9,431 bases of DNA from an uncultured Paraprevotella sp. (GTDB lineage Bacteria > Bacteroidota > Bacteroidia > Bacteroidales > Bacteroidaceae). Of the stretch, positions 1 to 6,285 are shown piece by piece. How positions within the stretch are numbered: position 1 is the first letter of the stretch; every line of letters starts with the position of its first letter. Under the pieces are notes generated by a model that was not told where the DNA came from, searched no databases, and saw only the letters and a program-made list of their open reading frames with translations. The translations under genes and the position numbers were made by a program. Where the stretch lies: positions 1 through 9,431 of the forward strand of contig CAJUDC010000104.1 in the NCBI GenBank assembly GCA_910584955.1. Reading direction: 5' to 3'.

Positions 1-2
1 AC

Positions 3-542
3 CAGGTGGGCGTCTACAACGGACAGGGCATCAATCACAACGACCAGGACCGCTCGAAGGATGTGATCGGAGGTTTGTGGGTTTCTCCGGTCAAGGATCT
101 CGCTATCGGTGCTTTCGGCTGGAGCGGCACCTATACGAAAAACAACATAACCGTGGATCGTAACCGTCTGGCTTTCGGACTGCGTTACGAAGCCCGCTGG
201 AGCCTTCGGGCCGAATATGCCACCAGCCAAGGACATAAAATATCGGATTACAGCATCGATGACGACGGGAGAATGACTGTAACCGGTGATGACCGGGCCG
301 ATGCGTGGTATGTGGCACTGGGTGTCCCCGTCACTCACAAATGCAAGATTTACGGTAAATGGGATGTCTATCGCGACGATAAAACGTGGAACTCTCAAAA
401 AAGCATCTACGGTCTGTCGGCCAATTACCAGTTTCTGCCTAACCTGAAACTACAGGCCAACTATACATTCACCTTTGATAAAAACACGACAGCCGACCGG
501 CATTATAATACGGCGGACTTGCAATTGTACTGGCGTTTTTAG
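3..542 (+). CDS. Outer-membrane porin, C-terminal part (phosphate-selective porin O/P-like); 5' end outside window
   Basis: The reading frame is open from the left edge, so the start lies upstream and only about 179 C-terminal residues are visible. A GTG at position 6 is in frame but is very unlikely to be the real start, because the protein is already within a beta-barrel pattern there. What is seen: alternating hydrophobic/polar strands rich in Tyr, Trp and Gly (GLWVSP, GAFGWSGTY, GLRYEARWSLRAEYA, YGLSANYQFL, LKLQANYTFTF) and a final strand LQLYWRF ending in Phe, the terminal aromatic residue recognised by the BAM machinery. The NGQG motif and strand spacing resemble Bacteroides porins of the OprO/OprP type, which form diffusion channels in the outer membrane; substrate specificity cannot be judged. 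A strong terminator 75 nt downstream closes this transcription unit. The barrel assignment is firm, the exact family less so. Confidence 0.8.
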   Translation, partial: QVGVYNGQGINHNDQDRSKDVIGGLWVSPVKDLAIGAFGWSGTYTKNNITVDRNRLAFGLRYEARWSLRAEYATSQGHKISDYSIDDDGRMTVTGDDRADAWYVALGVPVTHKCKIYGKWDVYRDDKTWNSQKSIYGLSANYQFLPNLKLQANYTFTFDKNTTADRHYNTADLQLYWRF

Positions 543-617
543 ATTCCAATAACGGTTGGACGAACTATTCTTATAACTTGTTGATTATAAAGGATAAATA
601 GAATTGCTCATCAGGCA

Positions 618-663
618 AAAAAATGGCCTAGGCCACGTTTGAACGCGGCCTAGGCCATTTTTT
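618..663 (+). terminator. Strong intrinsic terminator after the porin gene (symmetrical)
   Basis: An almost perfect inverted repeat. TGGCCTAGGCC (624-634) pairs with GGCCTAGGCCA (647-657); after one A/C mismatch four more pairs (635-643 side) close a TTGA tetraloop. Six A (618-623) face six T (658-663), giving a U tract on the + strand. Since the A and T runs flank both sides, it could also terminate leftward transcription. It lies 75 nt after the porin stop and insulates it from the next operon. Confidence 0.92.
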
Positions 664-678
664 CATGCGGTGCGCATG

Positions 679-714
679 CCGTTGAAACGGGGCGAGCGCC
701 CCGTTTTCAAGCGG
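679..714. repeat. Second GC-rich hairpin, function unclear
   Basis: A second inverted repeat directly behind the terminator. TTGAAACGGGGC (682-693) pairs with GCCCCGTTTTCAA (698-710) with one bulged T and a four-base GAGC loop; CCG (679-681) can add to CGG (712-714) past a bulged G. It has only four T on the 3' side, inside the stem, so it is not a textbook terminator. It may be a back-up terminator, an RNA-stabilising hairpin or a dispersed repeat; the sequence alone does not decide. Confidence 0.6.
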
Positions 715-785
715 TTTCGAATACCTTTTTCTGCGCACGACTTTGTTTTTCGGTTTCCTCCCGACGGAAGATGAAATATATCTTT

Positions 786-793
786 TATCTTTG
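786..793 (+). promoter_or_regulatory. Probable Bacteroidetes -7 promoter element for the four-gene cluster
   Basis: TATCTTTG matches the Bacteroidetes sigma-ABfr -7 consensus TAnnTTTG exactly and sits 29 nt before the first ATG of the downstream cluster, so the transcript leader would be short. No TTTG -33 element is found 19 to 21 nt upstream; the nearest TTTG is at 742-745, about 40 nt away. The call rests on the -7 match and position only. Confidence 0.6.
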
Positions 794-822
794 CAACCGT
801 AACCGCAAAACATTGTTTTCCC

Positions 823-1194
823 ATGCAAAAAAAATTGACAGAGGAAGCGGAAACCACCGAGATTTATCTGCTCGTCTGCCGTGCCGACGACGGAATGATT
901 GTCATACCGCCCTTTTCCTCTTTCTGTCCCGAGGAGGCACAGGCTTTTTTTGAGGAAGAAAGCGACACTCCTTCCGGTCGATTATACGCACACGAGCTGT
1001 TGCGCATCCTGAAAGTTTTCGAAATAAAGAACGGGCGGGTGGTATGGGCCAACCGGGAAGCCGTGGGTAGCGGTCCGGCTCTGTTCGTAACGCTGGACAG
1101 CGGTTGCCACGGTTCGCCGTACATCGACTTTAACAATCTGTTGTCGGAAGACGAAGCGGATGCCGGTTCGTTATGGACGGCCCGGGTTTATTAA
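823..1194 (+). CDS. Small acidic protein of unknown function
   Basis: A 123-residue protein that I do not recognise. It is acidic, with Glu/Asp clusters (TEEAETTE, FFEEESD, LLSEDEADAG), has no signal peptide or membrane segment, and so is probably cytoplasmic. A central stretch LYAHELLRILKVFEIKNGRVVWANREAVGSGPAL suggests a helix followed by beta strands. The start at 823 is the first ATG after the -7 element and gives a short leader with an A-rich codon 2 region, usual for this phylum. It is first in a tight cluster with a nuclease gene whose start lies 11 nt past its stop, so the two are probably co-transcribed. It is likely a real gene because of its position, codon use like its neighbours and the promoter upstream. 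No function is proposed. Confidence 0.75.
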   Translation: MQKKLTEEAETTEIYLLVCRADDGMIVIPPFSSFCPEEAQAFFEEESDTPSGRLYAHELLRILKVFEIKNGRVVWANREAVGSGPALFVTLDSGCHGSPYIDFNNLLSEDEADAGSLWTARVY

Positions 1195-1205
1195 ACAGTG
1201 AATGT

Positions 1206-2093
1206 ATGAAGAAAATACTTATAGGACTGGCCTTGGCGGCCATCTTATATACAGCCGAACATTTGGCCCCTGAGAGGTCGACGGTTCGGAACGAGAACCG
1301 ACCTTTGCCGGCGGAAACGCCCCATACCTCTCGCCGACAAGACAAACGAACACGAAAAGATACCGGGCGGACGGCTACCGTCTCCCGTCCCAAAGGACTT
1401 GAAATACCGGCCTATCTGACTGACCGCCCCGAAGAGATCGTCGCACACGAAGGGTATACGGTTTCGTTCAACCGCAAACACAAGTTGCCCAACTGGGTGG
1501 CATGGGTACTGACACGCGAACGCACACGGGGGACGGTGAAGCGTAGCGATGTCTTTCAGCCCGACCCGGACATTCGAAAAGGACAAACGGCAGAAGATGC
1601 CGACTACCGCCGTTCCGGCTACGACCGGGGACACATGTGTCCGGCAGCCGACAATAAATTCAGCAAAAAGGCCATGGAGGAATGCTTCTATCTGAGCAAC
1701 ATCTGCCCGCAAACCCACAGCCTGAATGCCGGCGACTGGAAAGAACTGGAAGAAAAGTGCCGGCGGTGGGCGGTTCGTTATGACAGTCTCTACATCGTTT
1801 GCGGTCCCGTGATTCGTCCGGCAGACCGGCTGCCCGCTATCGGTGCCAACCGCATCAGTGTGCCCCGTTCCTTTTACAAAGTGCTGATGCGCATCGACCG
1901 AGACGGGAAAGCCCAGGCCATCGGGTTCGTCTGTCAACAAGAAGACAAAGACCGTCCCCTGAGCCGATATGCCACCAGCGTGGACGAAGTGGAACGCCTT
2001 ACCGGCATCAACTTTTTCAGTAAGCTGCCCAAGGAACTGGAACGCAAAGCCGAAGCCGACTACGACCTGAAAAGTTGGGAAGGCCTGAAATAA
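1206..2093 (+). CDS. Exported DNA/RNA non-specific endonuclease (DRGH/NUC family)
   Basis: A 295-residue protein of the Serratia-nuclease-like (beta-beta-alpha metal) superfamily, which cleaves DNA and RNA with a bound Mg2+. The signature DRGHM is at residues 140-144 with H143 the expected general base. The following LSNICPQ (163-169) and N174/W178-L181 region carries the metal-binding Asn, N165 by motif position. Later family features are the IVCGPVI strand (197-203) and a SVDEVERLTGINFF segment (258-271). Start choice: an in-frame ATG at 1173 overlaps the previous gene, whereas the ATG at 1206 begins MKKILIGLALAAILYTAEHL, a short basic end plus hydrophobic stretch typical of a signal peptide or anchor, so the enzyme probably acts in the periplasm or outside. 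A basic, low-complexity linker (about 40-60) precedes the domain. The likely role is nucleic acid degradation or scavenging; no toxin or immunity features are seen. Confidence 0.9.
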   Translation: MKKILIGLALAAILYTAEHLAPERSTVRNENRPLPAETPHTSRRQDKRTRKDTGRTATVSRPKGLEIPAYLTDRPEEIVAHEGYTVSFNRKHKLPNWVAWVLTRERTRGTVKRSDVFQPDPDIRKGQTAEDADYRRSGYDRGHMCPAADNKFSKKAMEECFYLSNICPQTHSLNAGDWKELEEKCRRWAVRYDSLYIVCGPVIRPADRLPAIGANRISVPRSFYKVLMRIDRDGKAQAIGFVCQQEDKDRPLSRYATSVDEVERLTGINFFSKLPKELERKAEADYDLKSWEGLK

Positions 2094-2099
2094 ACGATT

Positions 2100-2106
2100 A
2101 AAGGAG
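2100..2106 (+). promoter_or_regulatory. Unusually strong Shine-Dalgarno (AAAGGAG)
   Basis: AAAGGAG lies 8 nt before the ATG at 2115, the ideal SD spacing. Most genes in this window, and in Bacteroidetes generally, lack such a site, so this one stands out and fixes the start of the B3/B4 gene. Confidence 0.75.
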
Positions 2107-2114
2107 AATCGGAA

Positions 2115-2780
2115 ATGAAACAGATTATATTATCCGAAGAGATTCGGAGCCGCTGCCCGGATGTTGTGGGAGCGGCGCTATATGCAGATGTTCGTAACAC
2201 GGATTTCTGCCCGGCATTATGGGAAGAAATCATCCGTTTCAGCGACGAGTACAAAGCGCGTCACACCCCGGAATCCATCAAGACAATGCCTTCCATACAA
2301 GCTACACGCGAGGCTTACAAACGCTGCGGTAAGGATCCCAGCCGTTATCGTCCTTCGGGCGAGGCACTGGTACGCAGAATCCTGAAAGGTAACGAATTGT
2401 ATCAAGTAAATACGCTGGTAGACCTGCTCAATCTGGCCTCGATAGCCTACGGTTATTCCATCGGCGGATTCGACGAAGACCGTATCGAAGGCGATACCCT
2501 AACCCTGGGTATCGGACGGGCGGAAGAGCCATACGAGGGCATCGGACGAGGCCCTCTCAATATCGAGGGGATGCCGGTATACCGTGACCGTGCGGGAGGC
2601 ATAGGAACCCCCACGAGCGACAACGAACGCACCAAGCTGGGACCGGATACACGACATTTGCTGACACTGGTAAACGGTTACGACGGAAACCGTGAACAAG
2701 TGGCGGCATGCGCCCGCTACATTACCGGTCTGCTGCAACGCTATGCGGCTGCAACGGATGTGGAAATCAACCTGTTTTAA
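2115..2780 (+). CDS. Stand-alone B3/B4 domain protein (PheT tRNA-editing domain family)
   Basis: A 221-residue cytoplasmic protein that matches the B3/B4 domain of phenylalanyl-tRNA synthetase beta subunit, the part that hydrolyses mischarged Tyr-tRNA(Phe) in PheT. Free-standing versions (the COG3382 type) are widespread but poorly characterised. Seen in order: a region RPSGEALVRRILKGNELYQVNTLVDLLNLAS with the Arg-Pro-Ser and Asn-Val/Leu-Asp-Leu pattern, then GYSIGGFDEDRIEGDTLTL, the pocket loop YEGIGRGPLNIEGMPVYRD, and GIGTPTSDNERTKL, which carries the conserved Thr-Ser-Asp and Arg-Thr. The full domain is present with no extra catalytic or anticodon-binding part, so it is not a truncated pheT. 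It follows the nuclease gene by 21 nt with a good Shine-Dalgarno and belongs to the same cluster. A trans-editing or tRNA-binding role is inferred from the family, not shown here. Confidence 0.87.
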   Translation: MKQIILSEEIRSRCPDVVGAALYADVRNTDFCPALWEEIIRFSDEYKARHTPESIKTMPSIQATREAYKRCGKDPSRYRPSGEALVRRILKGNELYQVNTLVDLLNLASIAYGYSIGGFDEDRIEGDTLTLGIGRAEEPYEGIGRGPLNIEGMPVYRDRAGGIGTPTSDNERTKLGPDTRHLLTLVNGYDGNREQVAACARYITGLLQRYAAATDVEINLF

Positions 2781-2797
2781 ATGCAAACTTTTTGGAT

Positions 2798-3328
2798 ATG
2801 AGAAAAATCTGTCTGGCACTACTGCTTGTCCTGACAAGCTCGCTTACCTACGGACAGCGACCGGAACCGCAACCGGTCGTATACGTATATGTAGAAAACA
2901 ATCCGCACCCGATGACAGCTGTCACCAGCCAGACGGAAACCCGACGGGGCTGGGACATTCAAGGCATCCGCGTAGGACAGAAAGCCGTTCGTTACCTATG
3001 GGGGAAAAAGGCCCGGCAGCAAACCGAACGCCGACCGACATTTGCCATTTATCCCCGTCAGGAAAACCTGAACGACTACGTACTGATACGGCTGAAAACC
3101 AAACGTACATACCGCACGCTGCCCAAGGCCCGATGGGAAGAGAATGCCTATACACGGGTAGATCTGTCGGCTTTCCGCATTGAGAATCTGCCGGGCATGG
3201 GATTTGCCGTAACGCCGTTGTCTCCACTCCCGCCGGGCGAATACATTCTGTTCAACCTGGCCCAGACACCCGTGAACGAATACGGGGATTTTCGTGTCTT
3301 TGATTTTTCCATACCGTCTTCCGAATAA
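2798..3328 (+). CDS. Small exported protein of unknown function
   Basis: A 176-residue protein without a family I recognise. It begins MRKICLALLLVLTSSLTYGQ: basic end, hydrophobic core and small residues before a likely signal peptidase I site near residues 19-20. The Cys at position 5 is before the hydrophobic core and is not a lipobox, so a lipoprotein is unlikely. The mature part looks like beta-rich soluble protein: VVYVYVENN, a DYVLIRLKTKRTYRTLP strand pair, and a C-terminal GEYILFNLAQTP...GDFRVFDFSIP pattern common in secreted Bacteroidetes proteins with beta-sandwich folds. A longer in-frame start at 2708 would overlap the B3/B4 gene by 73 nt and bury the signal peptide, so 2798 is chosen. 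It lies 17 nt after the B3/B4 gene and appears to be last in the cluster. Confidence 0.75.
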   Translation: MRKICLALLLVLTSSLTYGQRPEPQPVVYVYVENNPHPMTAVTSQTETRRGWDIQGIRVGQKAVRYLWGKKARQQTERRPTFAIYPRQENLNDYVLIRLKTKRTYRTLPKARWEENAYTRVDLSAFRIENLPGMGFAVTPLSPLPPGEYILFNLAQTPVNEYGDFRVFDFSIPSSE

Positions 3329-3408
3329 AAAATTATAGCTTAACGGCGCGGTTTTTCTTCAAAATATAAAAAAGAATCCGTTTTTAACAGAAAAAAGTAA
3401 CGCTTTCC
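3329..3408. other. AT-rich intergenic stretch without a clear terminator
   Basis: This lies between the exported-protein gene and the trp promoter. It holds A and T tracts, including a short TTTTT (3381-3385) / AAAAA (3391-3395) inverted repeat, but no GC-rich hairpin with a T run. How the upstream cluster ends is therefore unclear. The A/T tracts just upstream of the trp -33 element could act as an UP-like element; this is only a suggestion. Confidence 0.5.
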
Positions 3409-3439
3409 TTTGGTTCATACGCAGAAACCGCTATCTTTG
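3409..3439 (+). promoter_or_regulatory. trp operon promoter (TTTG - 19 nt - TATCTTTG)
   Basis: A complete Bacteroidetes housekeeping promoter: -33 TTTG at 3409-3412, a 19-nt spacer and -7 TATCTTTG at 3432-3439, matching TAnnTTTG exactly. Transcription should begin a few bases downstream, around 3444-3447, leaving about 18 nt before the leader-peptide ATG. No operator-like palindrome is visible over the promoter, in line with control by attenuation rather than by a repressor. Confidence 0.88.
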
Positions 3440-3462
3440 CGATCGAAATCAGTGAATAAATC

Positions 3463-3522
3463 ATGTATATAAACAAGAACACATATTGGTGGTGGCTTTA
3501 CTCAAAACCGAAACGGTCGTGA
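3463..3522 (+). CDS. trpL: trp leader peptide with three consecutive Trp codons
   Basis: A 19-codon ORF, MYINKNTYWWWLYSKPKRS followed by TGA, begins about 18 nt after the predicted transcription start. Its three tandem TGG codons are at 3487-3495. Three adjacent Trp codons in so short a reading frame, between a trp promoter and a terminator ahead of trpB, are very unlikely by chance. In classical attenuation the ribosome stalls on such codons when charged tRNA(Trp) is scarce, and that is the proposed role; the peptide itself probably has no other function. Three Tyr codons (3466, 3484, 3499) surround the Trp run. There is no Shine-Dalgarno, only A-rich sequence upstream, normal for the phylum. 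The stop codon sits just before the proposed region 2, as the mechanism needs. It is too short for ordinary gene callers and is easily missed. Confidence 0.9.
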   Translation: MYINKNTYWWWLYSKPKRS

Positions 3523-3598
3523 GGAAGTCAGCCTTGTGATATAGTGAAAAGTATACCTACGGAGGCCTGTCGTACTTACGGCAGGCCTCCGTTTTTTT
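3494..3598 (+). promoter_or_regulatory. Candidate trp attenuator: competing leader RNA helices
   Basis: Hand folding gives three competing pairings. Pause helix 1:2: GGCT (3494-3497), starting in the last Trp codon, with AGCC (3530-3533), and ACT (3500-3502) with AGT (3526-3528), enclosing a small CCG/CGG hairpin (3508-3510 with 3514-3516). Antiterminator 2:3: CAGCCTTGT (3529-3537) with bases 3559-3569, nine pairs with two single-base bulges. Terminator 3:4: 3559-3573 with 3578-3592. A ribosome stalled on TGG codons would cover region 1 and free region 2 for antitermination; one reaching the stop at 3520-3522 would cover region 2 and allow termination. The terminator is certain, the 2:3 helix is modest and not energy-tested. 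Confidence 0.75.
3559..3598 (+). terminator. Intrinsic terminator of the trp leader
   Basis: ACGGAGGCCTGTCGT (3559-3573) pairs with ACGGCAGGCCTCCGT (3578-3592): 15 pairs with one G-U and an ACTT loop, followed by a seven-T run (3592-3598). It lies between a promoter and the gene that promoter serves, 37 nt before the trpB start, so it would block the operon if always active; this is the mark of an attenuator. Confidence 0.95.
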
Positions 3599-3635
3599 GT
3601 ATCCTGAACAAATAACAATAAAAAATAGTTACCCT

Positions 3636-4838
3636 ATGAAATCCTATCAAATCGACACGAACGGCTATTACGGCGAATTCGGAGGAGCCTACATCCCCGA
3701 AATACTTTATCAGACGGTGGAGAATCTGCGCAAAGAGTACTTGCCGATCCTGGAGAGCCAATCCTTCCAAACGGAATATCATGCCCTGCTGAAAGATTAT
3801 GTGGGACGTCCCTCCCCTCTCTATTATGCTCAAAGACTGAGCCAGAAATACGGTTGTCGCATCTATCTGAAGAGGGAGGATCTGAACCACACCGGTGCAC
3901 ACAAAATCAATAATGCCATCGGGCAGATACTGTTGGCCCGGCGGATGGGAAAGACGCGCATCATCGCCGAAACGGGGGCCGGACAGCATGGAGTGGCCGT
4001 AGCCACGGTGTGTGCCCTGATGAATATGCCCTGCCGGGTATATATGGGGGCCACGGACGTTCAGCGGCAACACATGAATGTGGAGCGTATGCGTATGCTG
4101 GGAGCCGAAGTGTTTCCCGTAGAAAGCGGAAACCGGACATTGAAAGACGCCACCAACGAAGCCATACGCGACTGGTGTTGTCATCCCGCCGACACATTCT
4201 ATATCATAGGCAGCACGGTAGGTCCCCATCCCTATCCCGATCTGGTAGCCCGCCTGCAAAGTGTCATCAGTCGGGAAATAAAGGAACAGTTATTGGCTCA
4301 CGAAGGGCGTGATTATCCCGATTGTCTGATCGCCTGCGTGGGCGGGGGATCCAATGCCGCCGGCACCATTTACCATTATATCGACGACGAACGGGTGCGT
4401 ATCTTCCTCGGCGAGGCTGGCGGACACGGCATAGAAACAGCAGAAACGGCCGCCACCATACAGTGCGGATCGACAGGGATCATCCACGGGGCGCGCACCC
4501 TGGTCATGCAGGATGCCGACGGGCAGATCATCGAGCCTTATTCGCTGTCGGCCGGTCTGGACTATCCGGGCATCGGTCCGCTGCATGCCCATCTGGCACG
4601 GATGCACCGGGCTACCGTAATGGCCGTAAACGACGACGAAGCGCTACGGGCGGCATTCGAACTGACCCGCCTTGAAGGTATCATACCGGCATTGGAATCG
4701 GCCCACGCCCTGGGGCTGCTCACCAAAATAAAGTTCCGCGCCGACGAGGTGGTCGTACTCACCGTAAGCGGACGCGGCGACAAGGATCTGGAAACCTATC
4801 TGGCGCACAGCAGCCGGTTCAATACACCAATTTTCTAA
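3636..4838 (+). CDS. trpB: Tryptophan synthase beta chain
   Basis: A 400-residue PLP enzyme that joins indole, channelled from TrpA, with L-serine to give tryptophan. Seen: YGEFGGAYIPE near the N-terminus (11-22), the PLP-lysine motif GAHKINNA with K90, the catalytic Glu in AETGAGQHG (E112), the phosphate-binding GGGSNAAG loop (236-243), AGLDYPGIGP with D309 in the gating region, and SGRGDKD (378-384), whose Ser contacts the pyridine nitrogen. Length and motifs fit the standard TrpB1 class. An in-frame TTG at 3597 would add 13 residues but lies inside the leader terminator's T run; the ATG at 3636 matches the usual family start. Here trpB is first in the operon and widely separated from trpA, although the two products form the alpha2-beta2 complex; this order is normal in Bacteroidetes. 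It contains only one Trp residue. Confidence 0.98.
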   Translation: MKSYQIDTNGYYGEFGGAYIPEILYQTVENLRKEYLPILESQSFQTEYHALLKDYVGRPSPLYYAQRLSQKYGCRIYLKREDLNHTGAHKINNAIGQILLARRMGKTRIIAETGAGQHGVAVATVCALMNMPCRVYMGATDVQRQHMNVERMRMLGAEVFPVESGNRTLKDATNEAIRDWCCHPADTFYIIGSTVGPHPYPDLVARLQSVISREIKEQLLAHEGRDYPDCLIACVGGGSNAAGTIYHYIDDERVRIFLGEAGGHGIETAETAATIQCGSTGIIHGARTLVMQDADGQIIEPYSLSAGLDYPGIGPLHAHLARMHRATVMAVNDDEALRAAFELTRLEGIIPALESAHALGLLTKIKFRADEVVVLTVSGRGDKDLETYLAHSSRFNTPIF

Positions 4839-4846
4839 AATCTGTA

Positions 4847-6259
4847 ATGATGGAAACAACAAACACATTTCAATACCATACCGCAACGCGGCAACTGTTG
4901 GGCGACTTACACACACCGGTAAGCATTTACCTGAAAGTGCGCGACCTGTATCCGCAGAGTGCCCTCATGGAGAGTTCCGACTATCACGGCCATGAGAACA
5001 GCCGCTCGTTCATTGCCCTGTGTCCTCTAGCGGAAATAAGCCTCAGTCACGGAATGTCCCGTGCGCAGTTCCCGGACGGGACAACGGTCTGTCACTCCAT
5101 TGACGAAACCTATCCGGCAGAAAAAGCCTTGACGGATTTCCTGGAAAAAATAAACATAGACGGCGAAGGCAGTCCTTATTGCGGACTATACGGTTATACC
5201 TCGTTCAACGCCGTGCGCTATTTCGAACAGATTCCGATAAAGGACTGCGTGCAGGAGCTGAACGACGCGCCCGATTTGCTGTACATCCTCTACAAATACG
5301 TGATTGTGTTCGATCATTTCAACAACACCATGAGGCTCGTAGAACTGTTGTCCGATAATGAAAGCGATACATTAGATCGAATAACACGTATTATTAACAA
5401 TCAGAATGTTATGAATTACGATTTTCGAGCCATAGGAACAGCTTTCAGCACGCTGACCGACGAAGAACACAAAGCCAACATCCGACGGGGCATCGCCCAT
5501 TGCCGAAGGGGCGACGTGTTTCAGATCGTGCTGAGCCGACGGTTTGTCCAACGCTACGAAGGCGATGATTTCAAGTTGTACCGTGCCCTGCGCAGCATCA
5601 ATCCCAGCCCCTACCTGTTCTATTTCGATTTCGGCGGATTCCGCATCTTCGGCTCATCACCGGAAACGCACTGCCGCATCGAAAAGAGAAGAGCCTACAT
5701 CGATCCTATTGCGGGCACCACCCGCCGCAGCGGTGTTCCCGAACAAGATGCCCGTCTGGCCGAGCAGCTGAAAGCCGATCCCAAAGAAAACGCCGAACAT
5801 GTCATGCTGGTGGATCTGGCACGGAATGACCTGAGCCGTAACTGCCGCAACGTAAAGGTAGACTTCTATAAAGACATGCAGTACTACAGCCACGTCATCC
5901 ACCTGGTGAGCCGTGTCAGCGGAGAACTGGAAGGCGGAGCCTCACCGATAAAGACTTTCATCGATACATTCCCCGCCGGTACTTTATCCGGCGCTCCGAA
6001 GGTCAGAGCCATGCAACTGATCAGCGAATACGAACCGCACAACCGGGGAGCCTACGGCGGATGTATCGGATTTATCGGAACGGACGGAGCGCTGAACCAG
6101 GCCATTACCATCCGTACATTTGTAAGCCGGAACAATGAGTTGTGGTTTCAGGCCGGTGGAGGCATCGTGGCCCAAAGCAACGAAGAATATGAGTTGCAGG
6201 AAGTGAACAATAAACTGGCAGCGCTGCGCCGTGCCATCTCGGCAGCCGAAACAATATAA
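4847..6259 (+). CDS. trpE: Anthranilate synthase component I
   Basis: A 470-residue chorismate-binding subunit that, with ammonia from TrpG, converts chorismate to anthranilate, the committed step. The N-terminal regulatory region carries LMESSDY (40-46), corresponding to the LLES motif of the tryptophan feedback site, so the enzyme is probably inhibited by tryptophan. The catalytic region shows FGSSPE (268-273), PIAGTTRR (287-294), the Mg2+-associated E317/H318 with LVDLARND (321-328), FPAGTLSGAPK (375-385), GGCIGFIG (404-411) and GGGIVAQSNEEYELQE (437-452). The Ala-Gly-Thr of PIAGT is the form seen in anthranilate rather than aminodeoxychorismate synthases. Two tandem ATGs (4847 and 4850) are equally possible starts. 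It begins 8 nt after trpB, so co-transcription is near certain. It has one Trp residue. Confidence 0.97.
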   Translation: MMETTNTFQYHTATRQLLGDLHTPVSIYLKVRDLYPQSALMESSDYHGHENSRSFIALCPLAEISLSHGMSRAQFPDGTTVCHSIDETYPAEKALTDFLEKINIDGEGSPYCGLYGYTSFNAVRYFEQIPIKDCVQELNDAPDLLYILYKYVIVFDHFNNTMRLVELLSDNESDTLDRITRIINNQNVMNYDFRAIGTAFSTLTDEEHKANIRRGIAHCRRGDVFQIVLSRRFVQRYEGDDFKLYRALRSINPSPYLFYFDFGGFRIFGSSPETHCRIEKRRAYIDPIAGTTRRSGVPEQDARLAEQLKADPKENAEHVMLVDLARNDLSRNCRNVKVDFYKDMQYYSHVIHLVSRVSGELEGGASPIKTFIDTFPAGTLSGAPKVRAMQLISEYEPHNRGAYGGCIGFIGTDGALNQAITIRTFVSRNNELWFQAGGGIVAQSNEEYELQEVNNKLAALRRAISAAETI

Positions 6260-6285
6260 ATGAATTACCTAAAAAAACGGAAAGC

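Noticed and set aside
741..793. Full -33/-7 promoter before the first cluster gene
   Set aside because: The only upstream TTTG (742-745) is about 40 nt from the -7 element instead of 19 to 21, so only the -7 element is claimed.
1173..1205. Longer start for the nuclease gene
   Set aside because: It would overlap the previous gene by 22 nt and place eleven extra residues before an otherwise typical signal peptide.
1245..1940. Long antisense ORF (231 residues) opposite the nuclease gene
   Set aside because: It lies fully within the nuclease gene on the other strand, has no family motif, and the + strand protein has clear NUC signatures; it is a shadow of GC-rich codon use.
2115..2780. Fragment of pheT
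   Set aside because: The protein has its own start, SD and stop and a complete B3/B4 domain, fitting free-standing COG3382-type proteins rather than a broken synthetase subunit.
3341..3400. Terminator at the end of the four-gene cluster
   Set aside because: GGCGCGG followed by T residues looks suggestive but the bases do not form a stable stem; only weak A/T pairing is available.
3597..3635. Upstream in-frame extension of trpB starting at a TTG
   Set aside because: The TTG is inside the terminator T run, and the added residues do not fit the usual TrpB N-terminus, which begins at the ATG at 3636.
3576..4259. Antisense ORF (227 residues) opposite the trp terminator and trpB
   Set aside because: It overlaps highly conserved trpB coding sequence and starts without any promoter or start signals; a mirror ORF.
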